DNA of 64,000 nucleotides from Symsagittifera roscoffensis (Eukaryota; Xenacoelomorpha; Acoela; Convolutidae): the NCBI RefSeq assembly GCF_963678635.1, contig NC_087062.1, forward strand, positions 96,279,705 to 96,343,704, written 5' to 3'. Under the pieces are notes generated by a model that made no database searches, was not told the origin of the DNA, and saw only the letters and a program-made list of their open reading frames with translations. Made by a program: the position numbers and the translations under genes. This document shows positions 23,151-37,000 of this stretch, one piece after another. Within the stretch, counting starts at the first letter, position 1. Every line of letters starts with the position of its first letter.

Positions 23151-25700
23151 TACAAGTTAATCATTATGGAATAAATTACGCAGCTTAGGCGAACTGCAAC
23201 TACTCCACTCAAACGCAAATTACTTCATTATTCTAATTTAAAAGAAATCGCATCAATTAAATCAAGTAGCCTTAAGACTGAACAAAAAACTCACAACAAG
23301 CACAAAGCAAAAAATCACATACATCAAGGAAATAAAAAACCAAAATGTTGATAAAGACCAAACATTCGTACACCCTTTACCAATTGCATTCAATCCAATC
23401 AAGATGGAAACCTGCCAGTTGGAAAAAACTTGAAAAAAAAGATAGTCAGATAGAAGTTAATCATTAGGAAATAGTTTACGCAGCTTAGGCTAGCAGCAAC
23501 TACTCCACTCAAACGCAAATTACTTCATCATTCTATCTTAAAAAAATCGCATCATTTAAATCAAGTAGCCTTAAGACTGAGCAAAAACTCAAAACAAACA
23601 CAAAAAAAATAAATCACATACATCAACGAAATTTAAAGTCAAAATGTTGATCAAGACAGAAAATTTGCACACCCTTTACTGATTACATTGAACTCAAGGA
23701 AGATGGATATCTGACACTTGGGAAAAACTTGTAAAATTGATAGTCAGATAGAAGTTAATCATTATGAAATAAATCACGCAGCTTAGGCTAGCTGCAACTA
23801 CTCCACTCGAACGCAAATTACCTCATCATTATAACAAATATAAAATCGCTCGAACAAGTTGACCTAAGTAGCCCTACTAAAAGCAGCTTCGGCGAAAAAA
23901 AATCAAAATAAAATCAAAGCGATAAATGACAAACATCAACGAAAAAAGAACGAAAAATTGATCAAGAAAAAACATTTGTACACAATTAACCTATTGCATT
24001 CAAGGCATTCAAGATGGAAATCTGCCACTTGGAAAAAAATTGACAAAAAATGATACTCAGATAGAAGTGATCATTATGAAATAGTTTACGCAGCTTGGGC
24101 GAACTGCAACTACTCCACTCAAACGCAAATTACTTCATAATTGTAACTTAAAAGAAATCGAATATTTAAATCAAGTAGCCTTACTACCGAACAAAATTTC
24201 AAAACAAACACAATACAAAAAATCACATATATCAACGAAATAAAAAATCAAAGCGTTGATCAAGACAAAACATTCGTACACCCTTCACCGATTGCATTCA
24301 ATCCAATCAAGATAGAAACCTGCCACTTCGAAAAAACTTGAAAAAAATGATAGTCAGATAGAAGTTAATCATTATGAAACAGTTTACGCAGCTTAGGCTA
24401 GCTGCAACTACTCCACTCAAACGCAAATTACTTCATCATTCTATCTTAAAAAAATCGCATCATTTAAATCAAGTAACCTTAAGACTGAGCAAAAACTCAA
24501 AACAAACACAAAAAAAATAAATCACATACATCAACGAAATTTAAAGTCAAAATGTTGATCAAGACAGAAAATTTGCACACCCTTTACTGATTACATTGAA
24601 CCCAAGGAAGATGGATATCTGACACTTGGGAAAAACTTGAAAAAATTGATAGTCAGATAGAAGTTAATCATTATGAAATAAATCACGCAGCTTAGGCTAG
24701 CTGCAACTACTCCACTCGAACGCAAATTACCTCATCATTATAACAAATATAAAATCGCTCGAACAAGTTGACCTAAGTAGCCCTACTAAAAGCAGCTTCG
24801 GCGAAAAAAAATCAAAATAAAATCAAAGCGATAAATGACAAACATCAACGAAAAAAGAACGAAAAATTGATCAAGAAAAAACATTTGTACACAATTAACC
24901 TATTGCATTCAAGGCATTCAAGATTGAAATCTGCCACTTGGAAAAAAATTGACAAAAAATGATACTCAGATAGAAGTTGATCATTATGAAATAGTTTACG
25001 CAGCTTGGGCGAACTGCAACTACTCCACTCAAACGCAAATTACTTCATAATTCTAACTTAAAAGAAATCGAATATTTAAATCAAGTAGCCTTACTACCGA
25101 ACAAAATTTCAAAACAAACACAATACAAAAAATCACATATATCAACGAAATAAAAAATCAAAGCGTTGATCAAGACAAAACATTAGTACACCCTTCACCG
25201 ATTGCATTCAATCCAATCAAGATAGAATCTGCCACTTGGAAAAAACTTGAAAAAAATGATAGTCAGATAGAAGTTAATCATTATGAAATAGTTTACGCAG
25301 CTTAGGCTAGCTGCAACTACTCCACTCAAACGCAAATTACTTCATCAATCTATATTAAAAGAAATCGCATCATTTAAATCAAGTAGCCTTAAGACTGAGC
25401 AAAAACTCAAAACAAACACAAAAAAAATAAATCACATACCTCAACGAAATTAAAAGTCAAAAGGTTGATCAAGACAGAACAATTGCAGACCCTTCACCGA
25501 TTGCATTGAACCCAAGGAAGATGGATATCTGATATTTGGGAAATACTTGAAAAAAATGATACTCGGATAGAAGTTAATCATTATGAAATAGTTCACGCAG
25601 CTTAGGCTAGCTGCATTTATTCCACTCGAACGCAAATTACCTGGTCATCATAACAATTAAAAAATCGCTCGAACAAGTTGACTTAAGTAGCCTTACTAAA
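23150..25700 (+). repeat. Array zone 5: about 908-bp higher-order repeat
   Basis: The marker TACTTCATCATTCTATCTTA starts at 23521 and 24429; the related TACTTCATCAATCTATATTA starts at 25338. The spacing of 908-909 bp marks a three-monomer unit containing A monomers with GAACCCAAGGAAGATGGATA and B monomers with AAAATCGCTCGAACAAGTTG. Confidence 0.85.
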
Positions 25701-28700
25701 AGCAGCTTCGGCGAAAAAAAAAATCAAAATAAAATCAAAGCGATAAATGACAAACATCAACGAAAAAAGAACGAAAGACTGATCAAGAAAAAATATTTGT
25801 ACACCATTAACCTATTGCATTCAAGATGGAAATCTGCCACTTGGAAAAAACTTGACAAAAAATGATACTCATATAAAAGCTGATCATTATGAAATAGTTT
25901 ACGCAGTTTAGGCAAACTGCAACTACTCCACTCAATTGCAAATTACTTCATCATTCTAACTTTCAAGAAACCGCATCATTTGAATCAAGTAGCCTTAAGA
26001 CTGAACAAAAAACTCAAAACAAACGCAAAGCAAAAAATCACATACATCAACGAAATAAAAAAACAAAGGGTTGATCAAGACAAAACACTCGTACACCCTT
26101 TACCGATTGCATTCAATCCAATCAAGATGGAAACCTCCCAGTTGGAAAAAACTTGAAAAAAATTATAATCAGATAGAAGTTAATCATTATAAAAAGTTTA
26201 CGCAGCTTAGGCGAACTGCAACTACTCCACTCAAACGCAAATTAATTCATAATTCTAACTTAAAAAGAAATCGAATCATTTAAATCAAGTAGCCTTAATA
26301 CTGAACAAAATCTCAAAACAAACACAAAGCAAAAAATTACATACATCAACGATATAAGAAACCAAAGCGTTGATCAAGACACAACATTCGTACACAATTT
26401 ACCGATTGCTTTCAATCCAATCAGATGGAAACCTGCCAGTTGGAAAAAACTTGAAAAAAATGATAGTCAGATAGAAGTTGATCATTATGAAAAAGTTTAC
26501 GCAGCGTAGGCGAACTGCAACTACTCCACTCAAACACAAACTACTTCATAATTCCAACTTAAAAGAAATCGAATCATTTAAATCAAGTAACCTTAATACT
26601 GAACAAAATCTCAAAAACACAAAGCAATAAATCACATACATCAACGAATTAAAAAACCAAAGCGTTGATCAAGACCAAACATTCGTACACCCTTTACCGA
26701 TTGCATTCAATCCAATCAAGATGGAAACCTGCCAGTTGGAAAAAACTTGAAAAAAATGATAGTCAGACAGAAGTTAATTATTATGAAATAGTTTACGCAG
26801 CTTAGGCTAGCTGCAACTACTCCACTCGAACGCAAATTACCTCATCATTATAACAAATAAAAAATCGCTCGAACAAATTGACTTAAGTAGCCCAACTAGA
26901 AGCAGCTTCGGCGAAAAAAAAATCAAAACAAAATCAAAGCAATAAATCACATACATCAACAAAATAAAAACCAAAGGGTTGATCAAGACGAAAACAATTG
27001 TACACCCTTTACCGATTGCATTCAATCCTGCATATACTCCACTCAAACGCAAATTACTTTATCATTCTAACCTGAAAGAAATCGCATCATTTAAATCAAG
27101 TAGCCTTAAGACTGACTAAAAAAAATTCAAAACAAAACACAGCAATAAATCACAAACAACGAAAAGAAAACCAAAGGGTTGATCAAGACAAAACATTCGT
27201 ACACCCTTTTCCGATTTCATTCGATACAATCAAGATGAAAACGTGCCAGTTGACAAAAATGATGAAAAAAATGATAGTCAGATAGAAGTTAATCATTATG
27301 AAATAGTTTACGCAGCTTAGGCTAGCTGCAATTACTCCACCCAAACGCAAATTACTTCATCATTCTATCTTAAAAGAAATCGCATCATTTAAATCAAGTA
27401 GCCTTAAGACTGAGCAAAAACTCAAAACAAACATAAAAAAATAAATCACACACATCAACGAAATAAAAAGTCAAAAGGTTGATAAGACAGAACATTTGCA
27501 CACCCTTTACCGATTGCATTGAACCCAAGGAAGATGGATATCTGACACTTGGGAAAAACTTGAAAAATGATAGTCAGATAGAAGTTGATCATTATGAATC
27601 AGTTCACGCAGCTTAGGCTAGCTGCAACTACTCCACTCGAACGCAAATTACCTCATCATTATAACAAATAAAAAATCGCTCGAACAAGTTGACTTAAGTA
27701 GCCCAACTAGAAGCAGCTTCGGCGAAAAAAATCAAAGCAATAAATCACAAACATCAACGAAATTAAAAGTCAAAAGGTTGATAAGACAGAACATTTGCAC
27801 ACCCTTTACCGATTGCATTGAACCCAAGGAAGATGGATATCTGACACTTGGGAAAAACTTGAAAAAAATGATAGTCAGATAGAAGTTAATCATTATGAAA
27901 TAGTTCACGCAGCTTAGGCTAGCTGCAGCTACTCCACTCGAACGCAAATTACCTCATCATTATAACAAATAAAAAATCGCTCGAACAAGTTGACTTAAGT
28001 AGCCCAACTAGAAGCAGCTTCGGCGAAAAAAAATCAAAACAAAATCAAAGCAATAAATCACATACATCAACAAAATAAAAAACCAAAGGGTTGATCAAGA
28101 CGAAAACAATTGTACACCCTTTACCGATTGCATTCAATCCTGCAACTACTCCACTCAAACGCAAATTACTTTATCATTCTAACCTGAAAGAAATCGCATC
28201 ATTTAAATCAAGTAGCCTTAAGACTGACTAAAAAAAATCAAAACAAAATCAAAGCAATAAATCACATACATCAACGAAATTAAAAGTCAAAAGGTTGATA
28301 AGACAGAACATTTGCACACCCTTTACCGATTGCATTGAACCCAAGGAAGATGGATATCTGACACTTGGGAAAAACTTGAAAAAAATGATAGTCAGATAGA
28401 AGTTAATCATTATGAAATAGTTCACGCAGCTTAGGCTAGCTGCAGCTACTCCACTCGAACGCAAATTACCTCATCAATATAACAAATAAAAAATCGCTCG
28501 AACAAGTTGACTTAAGTAGCCCAACTAGAAGCAGCTTCGGCGAAAAAAAATCAAAAAATCAAAGCAATAAATCACATACATCAACAAAATAAAAAACCAA
28601 AGGGTTGATCAAGACGAAAACAATTGTACACCCTTTACCGATTGCATTCAATCCTGCAACTACTCCACTCAAACGCAAATTACTTTATCATTCTAACCTG

Positions 28701-31700
28701 AAAGAAATCGCATCATTTAAATCAAGTAGCCTTAAGACTGACTAAAAAAAATTCAAAACAAAACACAGAGCAATAAATCACAAAGAAAGAAAATAAAACC
28801 AAAGGATTGATCAAGACAAAACATTCATACACCCTTTTCCGGTTGCATTCGATACAATCAAGATGAAAACGTGCCAGTTGGAAAAAATTTGAAAAAAAAT
28901 GATAGTCAGATAGAAGTTAATCATTATGAAATAATTTACGCAGCTAAGGCTAGCTGGAACTACTCCACTTGAACGCAAATTACTTAATCATTATAACAAT
29001 TAAGGAACAGCTCGAACAGTTTGACTTAAGTAGCCCTACTAGAAGCAGCTTCGGCGAAAAAAAAATCAAAACAAAATCAAAGTGATAAATGACATACATC
29101 GACAAAAAAGAACGGAAGATTGATCAAGAAAAAACATTTGTACACCATTAACCTATTGCATTCAAGGCAATCAAGATGGAAATCTGCCACTTGCAAAAAA
29201 CTTGACAAAAAATGATACTCAGATAAAAGTTCATCATTATGAAATAGTTAACGCAGCTTAGGCGAACTGCAACTACTCCACTCAAACACAAATTACTTCA
29301 TAATTCTAACTTAAAAGAAATCGAATCATTTAAATCAAGTAGCTTTAATACTGAACAAAATCTCAAAGACACAAAGCAAAAAATCACATACATCAACGAA
29401 ATGAAAAACCAAAGCGTTGATCAAGACAAAACATTCGTACACCCTTCACTGATTGCATTCAATCCAATCAAGATGGAAACCTGCCACTTGGAAAAAACTT
29501 GAAAAAAATGATAGTCAGACAGAAGTTAATCATTATGAAATAGTTTACGCAGCTTAGGCTAGCTGCAACTACTCCACTCGAACGCAAATTACCTCATCAT
29601 TATAACAAATAAAAAAAATCGCTCGAACAAGTTGACTTAAGTAGCCCAACTAGAAGCAGCTTCGGCGAAAAAAAATCAGAACAAAATCAAAGCAATAAAT
29701 CACATACATCAACGAAACAAAAAACCAAAGGGTTGATTAAGACAAAACAATTGTACAACCTTTACCGATTGCATTCAACCCTGCAACTACTCCACTCAAA
29801 CGCAAATTACTTCATCATTCTAACTTGAAAGAAATCGCATCATTTAAATCAAGTAGCCTTAAGACTGACAAAAAAAATTGAAAAAAAATCACAAAGCGAT
29901 AAATCACAAACAACGAAAAGAAAACCACAGGGTTGATCAAGTCAAAACATTCGTACACCCTTTTCTGATTGCATTCGATACAATCAAGATGAAAACGTGC
30001 CAGTTGGAAAAAACTTGAAAAAAAAAATGATAGTCAGATAGAAGTTAATCATTATGAAATAGTTTACGCAGCTTAGGCTAGCTGCAACTACTCCACTCAA
30101 ACGCAAATTACTTCATCATTCTATCTTAAAAGAAATCGCATCATTTAAATCAAGTAGCCTTAAGACTGAGCAAAAACTCAAAACAATTACAAAAAAAAAT
30201 CACATACATCAACGAAATTAAAAGTCAAAAGGTTGATAAGACAGAACATTTGCACACCCTTTACCGGTTGCATTCAATCCAATCAAGATGGAAACCTACC
30301 ACTTAGAAAAAATGGAAAAAAAAGATAGGCAGATAGAAGTTAATCATTATGAAATAGTTCACGCAGCTTAGGCTAGCTGCAACTACTCCACTCGAACGCA
30401 ATCTACCTCATCATTATAACAAATAAAAAATCGCTCGAACAAGTTGACTTAAGTGGCCCAACTAGAAGCAGCTTCGGCGAAAAACAATCAGAACAAAATC
30501 AAAGCAATAAATCACATACATCAAAAAAATAAAAAACCAAAGGGTTGATCAAGACAAAACAATTGTACAACCTTTACCGATTGCATTCAATCCTGCAACT
30601 ACTCCACTCAAACGCAAATTACTTCATCAATCTAACTTGAAAAAAATCGCATCATTTAAATCAAGTAGCCTTAATACTGAACAAAACCTCAAAGACACAA
30701 AGCAAAAAATCACATACATCAACAAAATGAAAAACCAAAGCGTTGATCAAGACAAAACATTCGTACACCCTTCACCGATTGCATTCAATCCAATCAAGAT
30801 GAAAACCTGCCACTTGAAAACTTGAAAAAAATGATAGTCAGACAGAAGTTAATCATTATGAAATAGTTTACGCAGCTTAGGCTAGCTGCAACTACTCCAC
30901 TCGAACGCAAATTACCTCATCATTATATCAAATAAAAAAAATCGCTCGAACAAGTTGACTTAAGTAGCCCAACTAGAAGCAGCTTCGGCGAAAAAAAATC
31001 AGAAGAAAATCAAAGCAATAAATCACATACATCAACAAAATAAAAAACCAAAGGGTTGATCAAGACAAAATAATTGTACACCCTTTACCGATTGCATTCA
31101 ATCCTGCAACTACTCCACTCAAACGCAAATTATTTCATCATTCTAACTTGAAAGAAATCGCATCATTTAAATCAAGTAGCCTTAAGACTGACAAAAAAAC
31201 TTGAAAACAAATCACAAAGCGATAAATCACAAACAACGAAAAGAAAACCACAGGCTTGATCAAGACAAAACATTCTTACACCCTTTTCAGATTGCATTCG
31301 ATACAATCAAGATGAAAACCTGCCACTTGAAAACTTGAAAAAAATGATAGTCAGACAGAAGTTAATCATTATGAAATAGTTTACGCAGCTTAGGCTAGCT
31401 GCAACTACTCCACTCGAACGCAAATTACCTCATCATTATAACAAATAAAAAAAATCGCTCGAACAAGTTGACTTAAGTAGCCCAACTAGAAGCAGCTTCG
31501 GCGAAAAAAAATCAGAAGAAAATCAAAGCAATAAATCACATACATCAACAAAATAAAAAACCAAAGGGTTGATCAAGACAAAATAATTGTACACCCTTTA
31601 CCGATTGCATTCAATCCTGCAACTACTCCACTCAAACGCAAATTATTTCATCATTCTAACTTGAAAGAAATCGCATCATTTAAATCAAGTAGCCTTAAGA

Positions 31701-34080
31701 CTGACAAAAAAACTTGAAAACAAATCACAAAGCGATAAATCAAAACAACGAAAAGAAAACCACAGGCTTGATCAAGACAAAACATTCTTACACCCTTTTT
31801 TCAGATTGCATTCGATACAATCAAGATGAAAACGTGCCAGTTGGAAAAAAACTTGAAAAAAAAAATGATAGCCAGATAGAAGTTAATCATTATGAAATAG
31901 TTTACGCAGCTTAGGCTAGCTGCAACTACTCCACTCAAACGCAAATTACTTCATCAATCTATCTTAAAAGAAATCGCATCATTTAAATCAAGTAGCCTTA
32001 AGACTGAGCAAAAACTCAAAACAAACACAAAAAAATAAATCACATACATCAACGAAATTAAAAGTCAAAAAGTTGATAAGACAGAACATTTGCACACCCT
32101 TTACCGATTGCATTCAATCCAATCAAGATGGAAACCTACCACTTGGAAAAAATGAAGAAAAAAAATGATAGGCAGATAGAAGTTAATCATTATGAAATAG
32201 TTCACGCAGCTTATGCTAGCTGCAACTACTCCACTCGAACGCAAATTACCTCATCATTATAACAAATAAAAAATCGCTCGAACAAGTTGACTTAAGTAGC
32301 CCAACTAGAAGCAGCTTCGGCGAAAAAAAATCAGAACAAAATCAAAGCAACAAATCACATACTTCAAAAAAATAAAAAACCAAAGGGTTGATCAAGACAA
32401 AACAATTGTACACCCTTTACCGATTGCATTCAATCCTGCAACTACTCCACTCAAACGCAAATTACTTCATCATTCTAACTTGAAAGAAATCGCATCATTT
32501 AAATCAAGTAGCCTTAATACTGAACAAAATCTCAAAGACACAAAGCAAAAAATCACATATATCAACGAAATGAAAAACCAAAGCGTTGATCAAGACAAAA
32601 CATTCGTACACCCTTCACCGATTGCATTCAATCCAATCAAGATGGAAACCTGCCACTTGAAAAAAACTTGAAAAAAATGATAGTCAGACAGAAGTTGATC
32701 ATTATGAAATAGTTTACGCAGCTTAGGCTAGCTGCAACTACTCCACTCGAACGCAAATTACCTCATCATTATAACAAATAAAAAAATCGCTCGAACAAGT
32801 TGACTTAAGTAGCCCAACTAGAAGCAGCTTCGGCGAAAAAAAATCAGAACAAAATCAAAGCAATAAATCACATACATTTACAAAATATAAAACCAAAGGG
32901 TTGATCAAGACAAAACAATTGTACACCCTTTACCGATTGCATTCAATCCTGCAACTACTCCACTCAAACGCAAATTACTTCATCATTCTAACTTGAAAGA
33001 AATCGCATCATTTAAATCAAGTAGCCTTAAGACTGACAAAAAAAATCACAAAGCGATAAATCACAAACAACGAAAAGAAAACCACAGGGTTGATCAAGAC
33101 AAAACATTCGTACACCCTTTTCAGATTGCATTCGATACAATCAAGATGAAAACGTGCCAGTTGGAAAAAAATTGAAAAAAAAAATGATAGCCAGATAGAA
33201 GTTAATCATTATGAAATAGTTTACGCAGCTTAGGCTGGCTGCAACTACTCCACTCAAACGCAAATTACTTCATCAATCTATCTTAAAAGAAATCGCATCA
33301 TTTAAATCAAGTAGCCTTAAGACTGAGCAAAAACTCAAAACAAACACAAAAAAAATAAATCACATACATCAACGAAATTAAAAGTCAAAAAGTTGATAAG
33401 ACAGAACATTTGCACACCCTTTACCGATTGCATTCAATCCAATCAAGATGGAAACCTACCACTTGGAAAAAATGAAGAAAAAAAATGATAGGCAGATAGA
33501 AGTTAATCATTATGAAATAGTTCACGCAGCTTATGCTAGCTGCAACTACTCCACTCGAACGCAAATTACCTCATCATTATAACAAATAAAAAATCGCTCG
33601 AACAAGTTGACTTAAGTAGCCCAACTAGAAGCAGCTTCGGCGAAAAAAAATCAGAACAAAATCAAAGCAACAAATCACATACTTCAAAAAATTAAAAAAC
33701 CAAAGGGTTGATCAAGACAAAACAATTGTACACCCTTTACCGATTGCATTCAATCCTGCAACTACTCCACTCAAACGCAAATTACTTCATCATTCTAACT
33801 TGAAAGAAATCGCATCATTTTAATCAAGTAGCCTTAATACTGAACAAAATCTCAAAGACACAAAGCAAAAAATCACATATATCAACGAAATGAAAAACCA
33901 AAGCGTTGATCAGGACAAAACATTCGTACACCCTTCACCGATTGCATTCAATCCAATCAAGATGGAAACCTGCCACTTGAAAAAAACTTGAAAAAAATGA
34001 TAGTCAGACAGAAGTTAATCATTATGAAATAGTTTACGCAGCTTAGGCTAGCTGCAACTACTCCACTCGAACGCAAATTA
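25700..34080 (+). repeat. Array zones 6-7: HORs rich in truncated A monomers
   Basis: After a mixed stretch (25.7-27.3 kb), units containing the truncated A monomer dominate. A block repeats at about 517 bp (27.73 and 28.25 kb), another at about 513 bp (30.98 and 31.49 kb), and a larger unit at 1,320 bp (markers TGAAAGAAATCGCATCATTT at 32481 and 33801). B monomers here carry the private AGCCCAACTAGAAGCAGC. Confidence 0.82.
28120..28160 (+). repeat. Deletion junction of the truncated A monomer (example copy)
   Basis: ATTCAATCC joins directly to TGCAACTACTCC at 28140/28141, skipping about 130 bp of a full monomer, including the whole hairpin left arm. The same junction recurs near 11152, 11950, 13640, 15275, 16912, 17930, 19250, 20857, 27020, 28655, 29780, 30595, 31115, 31618, 32436, 32950 and 33755, which implies one deletion followed by amplification. 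Confidence 0.8.
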
Positions 34081-37000
34081 CTTCATCATTATAACAAATA
34101 AGGAACCGCTCGAACAGTTTGACTTAAGTAGCCCTACTAGAAGCAGCTTCGGCGAAAAAAAAATAATCAAAACAAAATCAAAGTGATAAATGACATACAT
34201 CGACAAAAAAAGAACGAAAGATTGATCAAGAAAAAACATTTGTACACCATTAACCTATTGCATTCAAGACAATCAAGATGGAAATCTGCCACTTGCAAAA
34301 AAATTGACAAAAAATGATACTCAGATAAAAGTTGATCATTATGAAATAGTTTTCGCAGCTTAGGCGAACTGCAACTACTCCACTCAAACACAAACTACTT
34401 CATAATTCTAACTTAAAAGAAATCGAATCAACTAAATCAAGTAGCCTTAATACTGAACAAAATATCAAAAACACAAAGCAAAAAATCACATACATCAACG
34501 AAATGAAAAACCAAAGCATTGATCAAGACAACACATTCGTACACCATTTACCGATTGCATTCAATCCAATCAAGATGGAAACCTGCCAGTTGGAAAAAAC
34601 TTGAAAAAATTATAGTCAGACAGAAGATAATCATTATGAAATAGTTTACGCAGCTTAGGCTAGCTGCAATTACTCCACTCAAACGCAAATTAATTCATCA
34701 TTCTATCTTAAAAGAAATCGCATCATTTAAATCAAGTAGCCTTAAGACTGAGCAAAAACTCAAAATGAACACAAAAAAAAATAAATCACATACATCAACG
34801 AAATTAAAAGTCAAGAGGTTGATCAAGACAGAACATTTGCACACCCTTTACCGATTGCATTGAACCCAAGGAAGATGGATATCTGACACTTGGGAAAAAC
34901 TTGACAAAAAATGATACTCAGATAAAAGTTAATCATTATGAAATAGTTTACGCAGCTTAGGCGAACCGCAACTACTCCACTCAAACGCAAATGACTTCAT
35001 CATTATAAAAAAAATCAAAAACAAAACACAAAGCGATAAATCACCAAACAACGAAAAAAACCAAAGGGTTGATCAAGACGAAACATTCGTACACCCTTTT
35101 TCGATTTCATTCGATACAATCAAGATGAAAACCTGCCAGTTGGAAAAAAACTTGAAAAAATGATAGTCAGATAGAAGATAATCATGATGAAATAGTTTAC
35201 GCAGCTTAGGCTAGCTGCAATTACTCCACTCAAACGCAAATTACTTCATCATTCTATCTTAAAAGAAATTGCATCATTTAAATCAAGTAGCCTTAAGACT
35301 GAGCAAAAACTCAAAACAAACACAAAAAATAAATCACATACATCGACAGAACCAGAAAATTTGCACACCCTTTACCGATTGCATTGAACCCAAGGAAGAT
35401 GGATATCTGACACTTGGGAAAAACTTGAAAAAAATGATAGTCAGATAGAAGTTAATCATTATGAAATAGTTTACGCAGCTTAGGCTAGCTGCAACTACTC
35501 CACTCGAACGCAAATTACTTCATCATTATAACAAATAGGGAAACGCTCGAACAGTTTGACTTAAGTAGCCCTACTAGAAGCAGCTTCGGCGAAAAAAAAA
35601 TAATCAAAACAAAATCAAAGTGATAAATGACATACATCGACAAAAAAAGAACGAAAGATTGATCAAGAAAAAACATTTGTACACCATTAACCTATTGCAT
35701 TCAAGACAATCAAGATGGAAATCTGCCACTTGCAAAAAACTTGACAAAAAATGATAGACAGATAGAAGTTAATCATTATGAAATAGTTTACGCAGCTTAG
35801 GCTAGCTGCAACTACTCCACTCGAACGCAAATAACTTCATCATTATAACAAATAATGAACCGCTCGAACAGTTTGACTTAAGTAGCCCTACTAGAAGCAG
35901 CTTCGGCGAAAAAAAATAATCAAAACAAAATCAAAGTGATAAATGACATACATCGACAAAAAAAGAACGAAAGATTGCTCAAGAAAAAACATTTGTACAC
36001 CATTAACCTATTGCATTCAAGACAATCAAGATGGAAATCTGCAACTTGCAAAAAACTTGACAAAAAATGATACTCAGATAAAAGTTGATCATTATGAAAT
36101 AGTTTACGCAGCTTAGGTGAACCGCAACTACTCCACTCAAACACAAACTACTTCATAATTCTAAGTTAAAAGAAATCGAATCATTTAAATCAAGTAGCCT
36201 TAATACTGAACAAAATCTCAAAAACACAAAGCAAAAAATCACATACATCAACGAAATGAAAAACCAAAGCATTGATCAAGACAACACATTCGTACACCAT
36301 TTACCGATTGCATTCAATCCAATCAAGATGGAAACCTGCCAGTTGGAAAAAACTTGAAAAAATTATAGTCAGATAGAAGATAATCATTATGAAAAAGTTT
36401 ACGCAGCTTAGGCTAGCTGCAATTACTCCACTCAAACGCAAATTACTTCATCATTCTATCTTAAAAAAAAACGCATCATTTAAATCAAGTAGCCTTAAGA
36501 CTGAGCAAGAACTCAAAATAAACACAAAAAAATAAATCACATACATCAACGAAATTAAAAGTCAAAAGGTTGATCAAGACAGAACATTTGCACACCCTTT
36601 ACCGATTGCATTGAATCCAAGGAAGATGGATATCTGACACTTGGGAAAAAAATTGATAGTCAGATAGAAGTTAATCCTTATGAAATAGTTCACGCAGCTT
36701 AGGCTAGCTGCAACTACTCCACTCGAACGCAAATTACCTCATCACTATAAAAAATGAAAAATCGCTCGAACAAGTTGACATAAGTAGCCCTACTAAAAGC
36801 AGCTTCAGCGAAAAAATATCAAAACAAAATCAGAGCGATAAAAGACAAACATCAACGAAAAAAGAACAACGGATTGATCAAAAAAAACATTTGTACACCC
36901 TTAACCTATTGCATTCAATGTAATCAAGATTAAAATCTGCCACTTGGAAAAAACTTGACAAAAAATGATACTCAGATAAAATTTAATCATTATGAAATAG

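Noticed and set aside
27480-27560. GGTTCAATGC on the minus strand of A monomers with TGCATTGAACCC matches a Pol III B-box, suggesting tRNA-derived SINE ancestry.
   Set aside because: I found no convincing A-box at the right distance, no terminal T-run or poly-A end, and no target-site duplications. Many monomers lack the match.
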